Origin: Orychophragmus violaceus
Taxonomy: Eukaryota > Streptophyta > Magnoliopsida > Brassicales > Brassicaceae
Length of the DNA: 64,000 nucleotides
Direction of reading: 5' to 3'
Assembly: GCA_030180135.1 (NCBI GenBank)
Contig: CM058240.1
Location: forward strand, 5,001-69,000
The position numbers were made by a program, and so were the translations under genes. Shown piece by piece: positions 55,701 to 64,000 of this stretch. Below the pieces are notes generated by a model. The model was not told the origin of the DNA, ran no database searches, and saw nothing but the letters and a program-made list of their open reading frames with translations. Position 1 is the stretch's first letter. Each line of letters opens with the position of its first letter.

Positions 55701-58494
55701 CTTCTTGGATTGAACCGGCTTCGAGTAGCTTTTCTACTTCATCGTTGACTGCTTTAGCCCTTTCTGGGCCGAGTTTTCGCCTCTTTTGCTTGACTGGCTT
55801 GTAGGTCGGATCGACATTCAATTCGTGAGTTGTAATGGTCGGGTTGATACCCTTCATATCCTTCATTGTCCACGCAAATGTTGTAACGTTTTGCTGTAGG
55901 AAGGTGATTAGTTCCTCCTTGATGTCGTCCGGTAACCCTGCACCAATGCCCACACACTTGCTTGCATCTGATTCGTCAATGATGACTTGCTGGATTAGTT
56001 CCTTCTCCGGTCCTTTTCTTCCGTGTTCTGTGTTGATCATGCAGGAAGGCACCCTGATCTTATGTTCTCTTGCGAAACACGACCGACTTGCGCTCTGGCA
56101 TCCTTTGACTGTCTGGATTCCTTTAGGTGTCGGGAATTTCAGACATTGATGGTATGTCGATGATACCGCCTTCATGCTATATAGCCATGGAGTTCCAAGG
56201 ATCACGTTATAGATGGTTGGCTTGTCAATGACGTGAAACCTCACCAATCTGTTAACTCCTCCTGCGAAGACAGGCAACTTGATCGTTCCAATCGTGTATG
56301 TCGTCTCACTTGTGAACCCGGTGAGCGGCTTGGCCTTTTGCTTGATATCCTCCTCCTTAATGTCCATCTTCTTGAGTGTATCTAGGAAAATTAAGTCTAT
56401 CGAACTCCCGGTGTCCACCAGTATTCGAGATACTTGGCAACTTCCGATCAGAAGCTCAACCACCAGTGGGTCGTTATGAGGGTAGTGAGTTCCATAGAGG
56501 TCCTGGTCGGTAAAGATGACGGGCGGATCGTCTGATAGGATTGGTTGAGGCGCCTTTTGCGCGGCCAATGCTAGGCGTTCATAGACCTTGATTGACCGGA
56601 CCGAATCATTTACGGAAATTAGACCACCCATGATCATGTTGATTCTTCGGATGGTCTTGGGGGTTTCTTCTTCGTCCTCTTCTTCTTCACGGTTACGTTT
56701 CAAAGCTATGCTTTTGATACGCCGTGGCGGCTTATCTTGCTTGGGAGCCTGCTCGTCAGCTTTGTCTTCCTTCTTTTCCGACTCTTCCTTCTTTAACCTC
56801 TCGATGGCCGCCTTGATTTCCTCATTCGAAAGTCGGGAATAGAGTGCGTTTCTGAGGTTCCGACATTCAGCTGTGTCGTGCGACGTAGCCTGATGGTATT
56901 CACAGTACTTGTCTCCCGTGGTGGAGGCTGTCTGCTGTGCCTTCTTTGTCTCTTTACCTCTCTTATTCCATGGTTTTGATGACCGGGACTTGTCGGTACC
57001 GTCTACAACCATTGTTTTGGCGTTTTTGCTGTCGTAGTGCTGTCTGGGTTCTCTTTCTTCCTTCCTATCTGTTTGTTTACCAGAACCAAACCTCTTTGCC
57101 AGTGCGACTTTCTTCTCCTCCAATTCCACGAACTTGTTTGCTCGATGGAGTGCGTCTTCGATGGTTAGTGGCGGGTTGACGACTAAATCTTGGTAAAATG
57201 GCGACTCGTGCCAGACGGCGTTTGTCAGGGCTGCGATAGTGAATTTATCCGGTGCCTCAGCTCGCGTCATCACTGCCCTGAACCTCTCTACGAAATCTTT
57301 CAAAGTTTCCTTCTTCTCTTGCGTCATTGATATCAACGCGCTTAGTGAAGTATCTTTGCGAATGTAAGCAAAGTGATGCCTTACGAATGCCCATGTGAGA
57401 TCCGAGAAGCTGTCAATTGATTTGGAGGGAAGTCGGGAGAACCAGTTCAGCGCGTCTCCTTCCAGGGTTTCGGTGAACAGTTGGCAGAAGCCGATGTCAC
57501 GCTCCTCATTCGACGAGAACCGCGCTTTTGCCGCCATGATTTTGAATGTTGTAAGATGGGTCGCTGGATCTTTTGTGCCGTCGTACATCGGTAGTCTGAG
57601 CTTTTCTCTTTGCCTGATATACGTGTTTGTGATGCGCGAGGTAAAGGGAGTCCTACGAGTTTCCTCGATGATTCGGTCTATCTCGGGTGCGGATCCCTTC
57701 ACGCCGTGGACCTCCCCTTTTAATTCTTTTAGGGTGTCTTTGAGCTCAATCAGTTGTTTTTCGACATGGTTGCGACTTGCTCCGCGAATAGACGCTCCGT
57801 GAGTTTTCTCGTACGACGTACCTCGCTCGCGGCGATAGTTGTCTCGGTGTGAGCCATTCTCACGTCGCGAATTTCGTCTGTGGTGCACGTCCCGTGTCTG
57901 GTGACTGGTATATTCTCCTCTGTCGGGTGAATACCTCTCATTACTTTGGCTGTTATGTCTCTGACTTTCGCCCCGTTTGGGTCTTTCAGAACCTTCCCTC
58001 CGATGTGAGCTCCGCTCGCGAGCGTCCTGGTCGCCCTCCGTGGGCGGGTTGCTCCTGGACTCGCTGCTGTGGCTCTGTTCATGGTGGCTTTCCTCAGATG
58101 TGCTATAGACCAGTCGTCTAGCGACTTTGTCTTTCACCTTTGAAGGCACCTCTTTCCTGGGTTTTCTCGACCGTTGTCCTGAAAGGATCTTAGCTTGCTC
58201 TGTCTGCAGTAGGTCGATTTTCTTTGAGAACGTTTTGATCAAGTCGTTCTGTGACTCGATCTTGGCCATTAGAGTGGCTAAGGTCTTGTCTTGCTCGATC
58301 TGAGCTTCTGTTTCGCTGAGTGACGGGGCATGTTTGCCGTCATCCCGAGCTTTGTTCTTGGCGGTGTTTCGCGGCTGCTTGCCGCCTTTGGCAGCCTCAT
58401 CTTCGTGATCACTCTGGTCGTAATCACTTTCATCATGAATGCTTAGGTCAACCATTGGATTTTCCGGATCGATTTCTTTCCTGTTTCCCGACAT
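52714..58494 (-). CDS. Tat-lineage gag-pol polyprotein
   Basis: A single 1,926-codon frame from ATG 58494. Order: charged N-terminus; gag capsid region (about 290-420, LRLPMYDGTKDPATHL, WFSRLPSKSI); CEYHQATSHDTAEC-type knuckle (about 540); aspartic protease (DTGSSIDLI, about 692); reverse transcriptase (WRVCVDFTDLNKACPKD, MPFGLKNAGATYQ, YIDD about 1053); degraded first RNase H (about 1180-1290); second archaeal-like RNase H (FVDGASSKKGAGIGI, about 1333); integrase with its zinc region (CEKCQRHAPF, about 1620), MDIVGPLP (about 1648), TDNGSQF (about 1706) and GNGQAEATNK; C-terminus WEGPYKVTKVVKPGVYEL. No chromodomain, as expected for Tat. All catalytic acids seen are present. No stop or frameshift, consistent with a recent active copy. 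Confidence 0.96.
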   Translation of the reverse strand: MSGNRKEIDPENPMVDLSIHDESDYDQSDHEDEAAKGGKQPRNTAKNKARDDGKHAPSLSETEAQIEQDKTLATLMAKIESQNDLIKTFSKKIDLLQTEQAKILSGQRSRKPRKEVPSKVKDKVARRLVYSTSEESHHEQSHSSESRSNPPTEGDQDARERSSHRREGSERPKRGESQRHNSQSNERYSPDRGEYTSHQTRDVHHRRNSRRENGSHRDNYRRERGTSYEKTHGASIRGASRNHVEKQLIELKDTLKELKGEVHGVKGSAPEIDRIIEETRRTPFTSRITNTYIRQREKLRLPMYDGTKDPATHLTTFKIMAAKARFSSNEERDIGFCQLFTETLEGDALNWFSRLPSKSIDSFSDLTWAFVRHHFAYIRKDTSLSALISMTQEKKETLKDFVERFRAVMTRAEAPDKFTIAALTNAVWHESPFYQDLVVNPPLTIEDALHRANKFVELEEKKVALAKRFGSGKQTDRKEEREPRQHYDSKNAKTMVVDGTDKSRSSKPWNKRGKETKKAQQTASTTGDKYCEYHQATSHDTAECRNLRNALYSRLSNEEIKAAIERLKKEESEKKEDKADEQAPKQDKPPRRIKSIALKRNREEEEDEEETPKTIRRINMIMGGLISVNDSVRSIKVYERLALAAQKAPQPILSDDPPVIFTDQDLYGTHYPHNDPLVVELLIGSCQVSRILVDTGSSIDLIFLDTLKKMDIKEEDIKQKAKPLTGFTSETTYTIGTIKLPVFAGGVNRLVRFHVIDKPTIYNVILGTPWLYSMKAVSSTYHQCLKFPTPKGIQTVKGCQSASRSCFAREHKIRVPSCMINTEHGRKGPEKELIQQVIIDESDASKCVGIGAGLPDDIKEELITFLQQNVTTFAWTMKDMKGINPTITTHELNVDPTYKPVKQKRRKLGPERAKAVNDEVEKLLEAGSIQEVKYPDWLANPVVVKKKNGKWRVCVDFTDLNKACPKDSFPLPHIDRLVEATAGNELLSFMDAFSGYNQILMNPDDREKTAFITERGTYCYKVMPFGLKNAGATYQRLVNRMFAGQLGATMEVYIDDMLVKSLIASQHVGHLKECFNILNRYGMKLNPTKCTFGVTSGEFLGYVVTQRGIEANPKQITAIIDLPSPKNTREVQRLTGRIAALNRFISRSTDKCLPFYELLRGNKRFVWDEKCQEAFIQLKDYLSNPPILSKPENGETLLLYIAVSTTAVSGVLVREDRGEQKPVFYVSKTMNGAETRYPAMEKLAFAIVISARKLRPYFQSHPIAVLSSQPLRTILHSPGQSGRLAKWAIELSEYDIEYRNRTTAKSQVIADFLVELSPELDVGTETEDKNWKLFVDGASSKKGAGIGIRLISPTGEILEQSFKLGFTASNNTAEYEALLAGLRLAREIGVRHLLAHCDSMLVANQINGDYEAKNERMEAYRRTALELTSSFEFFDIVQIPRKENAPADALASLASNPNLCRRIPVETIHEPSIPPPESNQEENEEILISDKNDMCYNIQAKSVDLIAVLTGDNKDWRLPIRAYLTEGKLPEDKWEARRLKVKCARYTIHEGILYKYSANKILLRCINGYEVSRVLEETHSGACGNHSGGRSLALKIKLNGHYWPTMITDCETYSNKCEKCQRHAPFIHRPTELLTTSTAAYPFMRWAMDIVGPLPLSNQRRFLLIMTDYFTKWVEAKAYVAIHDVQVQNFVWKYIICRFGLPYEIVTDNGSQFISKVFEGFCQKWDIRLSKSTPRYPQGNGQAEATNKTIIAGIKKRLESKKGVWADELDGVLWSHRTTPRSATGATPFSLAFGVEAMVPAEANIYTLRRSLMPHHTEINEKMLIQALDTLEEERDRALLRIQNYQQLAARYYNQKVKERHFQVGDFVLRKVYENTKEWRAGKLGAKWEGPYKVTKVVKPGVYELESMKGKALPRSWNSASLKEYH

Positions 58495-58520
58495 CTCGTT
58501 CAGAAATTTCTCTTAGAAAT

Positions 58521-58538
58521 CCCCACAGTCGGCGCCAA
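58521..58538 (-). other. Tat element primer-binding site
   Basis: On the minus strand TTGGCGCCGACTGTGGGG starts one base after the 5' LTR. The TGGCGCCG...GGGG wording is the usual PBS of plant Athila/Tat elements. Confidence 0.8.
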
Positions 58539-58539
58539 T

Positions 58540-59086
58540 TGTAAGATCTCAACTCGTTCTATCCGAGAATAGAAAGAGTTTTAGGGTTTGTGAATTAGGG
58601 ATTCTAAAAGAAGGATTAATGAACGCGGTGAGATGAAGGAAATTAGGGTTTTTAGCCGGCGTTTCCAAGTCGGAAGCCGGTAAAGACTGGTTGTAAAGTC
58701 GCCGGAGAGATTTTAGGTTAAAAGCCGCTCTAAAGTCTCTCAAGCCGAAAATATTAAGAAAAGCGTCCTCTTCATTCATTCATAAGGTTCCCTTATATAG
58801 GGTTACAAGTCGGCTATCAATAAAAGGAAAATAAGAGATATCTACGAATATTTCCTAATATCCCGATTTTAACGGGATATGGAATATTTCCATATTATTG
58901 ATGTCGGCGAGCCGCCTTGGTCTTCTTGATCGAACACCCTCCAAAAACCCTAATGTAAGCCGGTCGCTCCAAGTCCAGTTTAACCTAAGTTTTACCGTCT
59001 TGGGCCTTTTACCGACTTTCCATTATTGGGCCGACCTATACTCATGAATATGCCTTTTTAGGAAAGTGCTAATCTTGACTCCAACA
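58540..59086 (-). repeat. Tat element 5' LTR (in element orientation)
   Basis: Identical in length and, by my reading, in sequence to 48016-48562. It adjoins the reductase exon 2 donor, so its promoter and polyadenylation signals lie just inside the host intron. Confidence 0.95.
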
Positions 59087-59508
59087 CGTACCTTGGGTGG
59101 TGAAGACGATGTGCCAGGTTTCACCGGGAGCATCATCGCCAGTGATCCTGGTGTTCAAGAGGCATCGACCAGTGTAAGGGTTCTTAGGTTTGAACTTGTT
59201 GACAACAATTCCTTCTTCCTGTTTCTTTGACTCTTTCTCGACTTTCACTGGCGCCTCTGTTGTCACCTGAGCCTTTACTCTGCCCCCAATACGCGTGTCT
59301 CTGTAGCACAGTGTGCTCTATGGATATACCAATCATGCATGTTACTCGGAAACAGATGGCAAGATGTGTGATTAAAGAGATGATAGGAACGAAATGATAC
59401 CTTGTTGAGGAAAATCCTTTGAGGGGAGACGAAGGAGGTTTTAGTGGGGAGAGACGATGACTTGGAGGAAGGAAAAGAGACTGCAGCACCTATAGCAGCA
59501 GCAGCCAT

Positions 59509-60066
59509 GTTTGATCAGTAATGGAAGAAGAAGAAGAAGGCAAATAAAAGGATCAAAGAAGAAAAGCTATAATATGATCACTCACTGGATTGTTTGTGTG
59601 AAGGAAAATGCGAGGCCAGCCAAGGATAAGTTATCACTTAATTGTCTACATATCATCACACTATCCCTCACAATCTACCAGTTACTGGGCTACACTATGG
59701 GCTTAATCAAATTACTAATGGGCCTCCTGGACTTATCTACTTTGAGTGTTTGCATCCCTCAAATGTCTTTTAAATGCCATAGTAGGGGAAATGTAAAGGC
59801 TCAAATAATCATTCTGCAGATAATATCAATATGTACAGTGAATGAACTACAGAAAAGCTCATGCGTTGGCTGTTCAAGAAATCACTCCACTTTTTCTTTG
59901 GTTTGGCTGCTTCACACAGCCAAACTAGTTACTTATCACTACAACCTCCCTCCCTCCACTTATCTTACAACCAACATTACATAACAATATATTGATAAGA
60001 CAGTATCACATCCCCACAACAAATTACATTGCCCCTCTCTTCTTCTTCTAGTAAATACCATTTTGA
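59509..60066. promoter_or_regulatory. Presumed promoter of the reductase gene and 3' flank of CPK28-like
   Basis: Both neighbours are on the minus strand. An I-box-like GATAAG (aaggataagttatc, about 59620) and CTTATC (about 59957) fit a light-regulated photosynthesis gene, but such motifs are short and common. No coding frame is supported here. In A. thaliana, as I recall it, an armadillo gene (ARO2) lies between these two genes; it is not present. Confidence 0.4.
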
Positions 60067-63000
60067 CTATCGAGGATTCTTGTGCCCTACAGGGCTTGCA
60101 ACTCTCTGCGAACTTATGCTCGCTGTTCTTAGAAGTCTTCTGAACTCATGCAGGCTTATTTTCCCGTCTCTGTCTATGTCTGCTTCATCCAGAAGTGGGT
60201 CTATTGAGCCTCTTAACCCTGTGTGCTGATGAATTCATCAAACAAATACAGGCTTCATTTTCCCCCAACTGTATCTACTCAACAAAAGAAAACAAGCGGT
60301 ATTATTTGTAAAAGCTTACCATTCGAAGCTCCTCAGGCGTTATGTACCCATCTTTGTCAATGTCAAATTTCTCAAATGCTGCTCTTGATCTTAGCTGCCA
60401 CTTCTCTGAATCATGTTCTTCCAGTTGATGAACATGTAGAGCTGCTGCTACAAACTCTGTGAAGTCCACTAACCCATCAGTGTTGCTATCAATCTGTGTC
60501 CACCAAAGATACAACGGTTTCAGATTAGATCGAAAATGCATCTCTCCTCGATAGTTATATAAGCAAATGCAAACTATAACTACCGCTTGGAGGATCTCAG
60601 CAACTCGTGAATCCTTGAGTTTCCAAGGAAGATCTTGCGCAAGTGCCTGTAGAGAAAGGCAGATACGATATTATCCGAAACATGCTTAGACTCAATTAGT
60701 ACTGTTCATAAAGCTCGCTTACCTGTCTCATCTCCTCAAGACTAATGACACCGTTTTTATCCACATCAATTGCATCAAACTGATCTCTGAGATCAGAAAT
60801 CTCGGCCTCGTCAAGTGTGCTAGCAAGCGCCTGCCAGAAAGAGGATACAGAACATAACAGACATATCCTTATCTCTTTGTTTTTGGTTTTTTATTTTATA
60901 TTTTACAACTTCCTCGTTTGGTTTACCCGTAAAGCAAACTGCTTTAGACGGCTGTATCTCACAAACTGACGTAAGTTGTTCAGGACTGAAATATCTACAG
61001 GGATATCAGTGGCATTCCCTCCTTCTCTAACCCACGCATGTGCTGGAAAGGCGAAGAAACATAAAAGCATTAGTCTAAAGATTCCTTTCCAGGTGATAAA
61101 ATCACTAACTAGTGCTCAAAAGCAAGAATTACATACACAGGGCTAGGAATGTTAATACGGGCTACCCTGGCCCTTGTAAGCCCTGCTCGTTTAAAGCCCG
61201 CCCGTATAGAGCCCATTTAGTTAGAGCCCATTTAATCTGAGCCCGTTTAACATGAAGCCCTTTTAAGTCGGAGCCCGTTTAGAAAACCCGTTTACAAGGT
61301 GTTTTTGATGTTTTAGAGAATTGTTACTTGTGTATAAACAACATTTTGTATACTTAACATGGAGTTTGTAATTGAATATGCATACAATTAAACAATTAAT
61401 GATGAAACCTTGTAAATTTTTTGAATAACTTCATTAATCAAAAAGTCAAAAAGATAAGAACTTTTGTATTCATTACATGACCAAAGCTAGAATATTTGCA
61501 TTACATGACCAAACCCACAAAGTTCTAAGACCAAAGTGCAAGAAAAAGAAGAAAACAAATCATCTCTTGGAGTTGGAACTGCCTTCTTATCCTCAAGGCC
61601 CTCAACCTGTGATCATAAAGCAAAAAGCAGTTTGTTATTCATTGGCAAAAACGACTATATCATGAACTTCATTGTGGATCATTCACTGGTTTTATACAAG
61701 ACTATATTAGTTACAGACTGTCCAACGTTCAAAACTATCAAGACTGGTTGTCCAACGTTCAAAACTATCAAAACAAACACTGCTAACTACAGCAAAAAGT
61801 CAAGAGGAAAAGATGTATAAACAAACATTGATGTATAGTCACTTGCCACACCATAACCATGAAGAAAGAAGAAACTCCACTATGAAGAAAGAAGAATACA
61901 TCACATCAAGTACACCCTGCCTTAACAAGAGAAGTTAAAATTGTAAGGCCATAAAGAAGATACCAGCTTGTACGTCTTAATCTAGCGAGACAAGAACCAA
62001 AGTTAACACTCAAACACATAGCATAGAGTAAGTAACTTACTGTAAGTTATACTCAATCAAGTAAAAAAGTTACACTCAAACACCCCAACGCCCAAAACCC
62101 ATTAGCTAATAGGAAAAAACTTCATTGTGGATCACTCACTGGTTTTAACAATATTTGACAAGGAGGAACAAATCAACAAATAAGCACAAGAGAATTTCAA
62201 AATAAGCACTACCTATTGAGTTTCACAAATCAACGACCAAAGAAGTTTAGCCCCAATATCAAGCAAAACAGTAAGGTAAAGCAAAGGTTTAAAAGAAAGA
62301 AATCCACAGCTTTAAGATAAAAGCATTATAACGTAAGAATTAGAGAGACCCATTCGAATGCGATGACCAAAGCCTTAAACCCCATCTAAAGGAACCACCT
62401 TTGAACAATCGATGAATTTTCAAAATTTAAAGCTACAATCACCAACCGATTTCGACCGAGCTTGGGAAAACAATAAAACCTAGAACGAACCCAAAAGAAA
62501 AATTAAGCAGATACACAAGAGCTATGAAACAAAATCGATCTAAACAAGATAAACACAAAAGAAAAATCTTTTACCTGAAAGAACTTGAATCTCAGCTTAA
62601 CCAATTTCAGTTTTGCGGCATCAGAAGATCAGAACCCGACCATGGTCAGTGAGCTGTGGTTCTCAGTTGATCGGCGAGTCTTCGACGGCGAGTCTGGAGT
62701 CTGGAGAGGACAATCTCGTGAAAGACACAAATTTAGGTTTTTTTGTTTCAAAACTAAGAAACGACGTCGTTTTAGACGGAAAAAGGCAAAAAAAAAAATT
62801 AAACAGGCTGGCCCGTTTAATAACTTTCAAACCCGTGAAGCCCGCGAACGTAAAAGGGCTAGCCCGTTTAAAGCCCTTTTAAAAATAAGCTTTGTTGGAC
62901 GGGCTGCAAGCCTAATTAATTTAACGGGCTCAGGTAAGCCCGCGGGCCTTAAGCCCTTATTAACATCCCTACACAGGGCTTGTGCAGCAGTTAGCCGGGC

Positions 63001-64000
63001 TCGTGGGTCTTTTACAAGTAACTTTTTAACAAAGTCTTTCGCGCTGTCGCTTATGGTTGACCATGGTTTGCGACGGAAGTCAGGTTTGTTCCTTAAGACC
63101 TATAGACATAATTAATTAGAGAGGTTAGTAAGAAGTCAGAAATACATAAGAAAAATGTATAATATGTATAAATATACAAATCCAATGAAAGATTTCTCAA
63201 CTACACCTCTTTAAATATACCGTCCTCTGTCCTATCCCAGAAAGGCCGCCTTCCACAGAGTAAAATATACGTAATAACACCAATGCTCCACACATCTGAT
63301 TCAGGCCCTGATCTTCGCTTAAGTACTTCGGGAGCAACATAATAGGCGCTACCAACAATGTCATGGAACTTTTTCCCTGGGAAAGATTGAGTTTTTTTCT
63401 TTTATCACACAAATCAACAGAATAGGCTCAAACACTTTGTTGTTTGTGTGGGTACTGATAGCGCCTAGTCACCTGGTTTAATGAAGTCCGATAAACCAAA
63501 ATCTGTAGCCTTTAGAGGCGAATCCAGTTTAGCTGATTTGAACAAAAAATTCTGCAAGATATTGGAAGAGAAAAGAGAAGGTTAATAAATAGTAGAAACA
63601 AATAGCCAACGAAACCACCTCAGCTGGTAAGAGTTAGGGAATGTATACATCTGGTTTCATATCTCTATGTACAAGACCGTGTAGATGACATTCTCCTGCG
63701 ACTTTGAGCATCTGCCTTACGACAACAGCTGCATCTTTCTCGGAGTAACGACTATCTTTCCTTAAAAAAAGGGGAAAAAACTTCAATACAGAGAATGAGA
63801 GATGTGAATTTATCTCTCATAATACTGGTTATAGATGAGAGATGCTAACTTGGATAATATGCGATCCAGCAATTCGCCTCCCTCGCACAACCTAGAGCAA
63901 GGGAAAGAGTCAAATGTGTGGCGGCTATACATACAATGACACCATATAGAAGATAGGAAAAGGGAGACTCACTCCATAACTATATAGACGTAGTCTTCAT
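60067..64000 (-). CDS. CPK28: Calcium-dependent protein kinase (CPK28 type), 5' part outside the window
   Basis: A plasma-membrane calcium-regulated Ser/Thr kinase acting in immunity and development. Visible exons, in gene order: EDYVYIVME (63972-64000), LCEGGELLDRIL (about 63850-63892), RYSEKDAAVVVRQML to HRDMKP (63655-63760), SPLKATDFGLSDFIKPG with the DFG motif (63474-63553), KKFHDIVGSAYYVAPEVL to CGRRPFWDRTEDG with the APE motif (63215-63380), AKDFVKKLLVKDPRARLTAAQALS (62972-63070), HAWVREGGNATDIP (about 60930-61043), then four EF-hands (DVDKNGVISLEEM near 60750, DSNTDGLVDFTEF near 60470, DIDKDGYITPEEL near 60350, DIDRDGKISLHEF near 60160) and SPVGHKNPR, stopping at 60067. The arrangement fits the CPK16/18/28 subgroup, and synteny favours CPK28. 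Frames are intact, but a hAT element covers one splice donor. Confidence 0.93.
61144..62971. mobile_element. Non-autonomous hAT element inserted at a CPK28 splice donor
   Basis: 1,828 bp. The left terminus TAGGAATGTTAATACGGGCT and the complement of the right terminus (TAGGGATGTTAATAAGGGCT) are inverted repeats with two mismatches. The 8-bp target duplication CACAGGGC lies at 61136-61143 and 62972-62979. Both ends carry many GCCCGTTTA/TAAACGGGC subterminal repeats (61180-61300 and 62810-62960), as binding sites for hAT transposases do. The interior is AT-rich, has a duplicated 23-bp motif (61719-61741, 61749-61771), the palindrome aaacgacgtcgttt (62758-62771), and no transposase. It must be moved in trans. 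Confidence 0.93.
62585..62971. repeat. Right subterminal repeat region of the hAT element
   Basis: The short motif cccgttta/taaacggg and its variant aagccc recur about ten times in 62805-62960, mirrored at 61180-61300 on the other side. The 176-codon frame at 62585-63115 runs across the element end into the kinase exon on the wrong strand and is not a gene. Confidence 0.8.

Larger units (their letters stand above)
48016..59086 (-). mobile_element. Complete Ty3/gypsy retrotransposon, Tat lineage
   Basis: An 11,071-bp element with 547-bp LTRs (48016-48562 and 58540-59086) that look identical throughout, a CGTAC target duplication (48011-48015 and 59087-59091), a tRNA-type PBS and a G-run polypurine tract. 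One unbroken gag-pol frame (minus) includes a second, archaeal-like RNase H, the mark of the Tat clade, and a spliced antisense gene occupies the 3' part. It lies in sense with the host reductase gene, 5 bp after an exon. Everything seen is intact, so it may be autonomous and recently active. Confidence 0.95.
46698..59508 (-). pseudogene. LFNR1: Leaf ferredoxin-NADP(+) reductase gene, interrupted by a retrotransposon and frameshifted
   Basis: The chloroplast flavoenzyme that passes electrons from ferredoxin to NADP+. Exon 1 is 59508-59401 (MAAAAIGAAVSFPSSKSSSL, transit peptide). Exon 2 is 59317 to about 59092 (STLCYRDTRIGG to GETWHIVFTTQ). Exon 3 begins at 47921 (GEVPYREGQSIGVIP, then LRLYSIASSA, FAD-binding). 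Later exons carry KPGDEAKITGPVGKEMLMP, LGTGTGIAPFRSFLWKMF (NADP-binding), FNGLAWLFLGVPTSSSLLY, SREQTNEKGEKMYIQTRM, YMCGLKGMEKGI and the terminal WNVEVY (stop at 46698). Intron 2 holds an 11.07-kb Tat element. In exon 4 (about 47650-47715) the reading runs VSLCVKR and then leaves frame, resuming as NESGELVKGVCSNFL: about 17 nt expected for LVYT are missing. All other exons are intact. Identity is certain; function looks lost unless the deletion is a sequence error. Confidence 0.85.

Noticed and set aside
53611..58121. Numerous plus-strand ORFs of 60-135 aa
   Set aside because: Shadows of the 1,926-codon gag-pol frame on the opposite strand.
60067..61060. Assignment of the kinase to CPK16 or CPK18
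   Set aside because: C-terminal sequence is shared in this subgroup, but the neighbouring ferredoxin-NADP reductase favours the CPK28 position. The N-terminus outside the window would settle it.
62585..63115. 176-aa plus-strand ORF rich in Arg/Lys
   Set aside because: Crosses the right end of the hAT element and continues antisense through the kinase exon, so it cannot be an ancestral gene.
1..64000. tRNA, rRNA or other structured RNA genes
   Set aside because: Scanned by eye for tRNA A/B-box and TPsiC-like words; only retroelement primer-binding sites (complements of tRNA ends) were found. A covariance-model search would be decisive.

Overview
The window is plant nuclear DNA, almost certainly Brassicaceae. 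Multi-exon genes with short GT-AG introns encode proteins that I recognise as close relatives of Arabidopsis thaliana chromosome 5 genes (about At5g65930 to At5g66210): an hnRNP-like RRM protein, a PILS carrier, CHY1, the kinesin KCBP/ZWICHEL, a RING-H2 protein, 3-dehydroquinate synthase, an NSUN-type RNA methyltransferase, leaf ferredoxin-NADP reductase and CPK28. Identifications rest on recalled family sequence and visible motifs; no database search was run.

Layout. 1-9,400: gene debris. Fragments resembling TFIIIB B'', a DUF3754 protein, a WD40 protein and a BAGP1-type VASt protein lie beside a decayed Ty3/gypsy end, a 156-bp duplicated segment and two copies of an unusual 11-bp-repeat element. 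9,480-13,634: RRM gene and PILS gene (both minus), with a 239-bp hAT MITE between them. 14,559-18,412: 5'-truncated LINE with a 17-bp target duplication. 18,822-28,086: CHY1 then KCBP (plus). 28,612-29,724: RING-H2 gene. 29,851-35,360: young non-coding LTR retrotransposon (LARD). 36,613-38,650: DHQS (minus), with a third 11-bp-repeat element about 120 bp upstream of its ATG. 39,361-44,980: young LTR retrotransposon whose long ORF carries a fragment of an HBS1/EF1A-type GTPase, itself split by a 1.93-kb solo-LTR-like insertion. 45,045-46,395: decayed NSUN gene. 46,698-59,508: ferredoxin-NADP reductase gene (minus), interrupted in intron 2 by an intact 11.07-kb Tat-lineage Ty3/gypsy element (48,016-59,086) with identical-looking LTRs, a 1,926-aa gag-pol ORF and a spliced antisense gene. 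60,067-64,000: 3' part of the CPK28-like kinase gene (minus, runs off the window), with a 1.83-kb non-autonomous hAT element inserted exactly over a splice donor.

The host genes are independent housekeeping or signalling genes, not a pathway. The main theme is recent transposon activity in a conserved gene block: four elements have perfect target duplications, three LTR pairs differ by 0 or 1 base, and two adjacent genes carry insertions within 5 bp of a 5' splice site. The reductase gene also has an apparent 17-nt coding deletion. Best candidates for something undescribed are the HBS1-carrying retroelement, the 11-bp-repeat hairpin element family and the splice-donor-regenerating hAT insertion.
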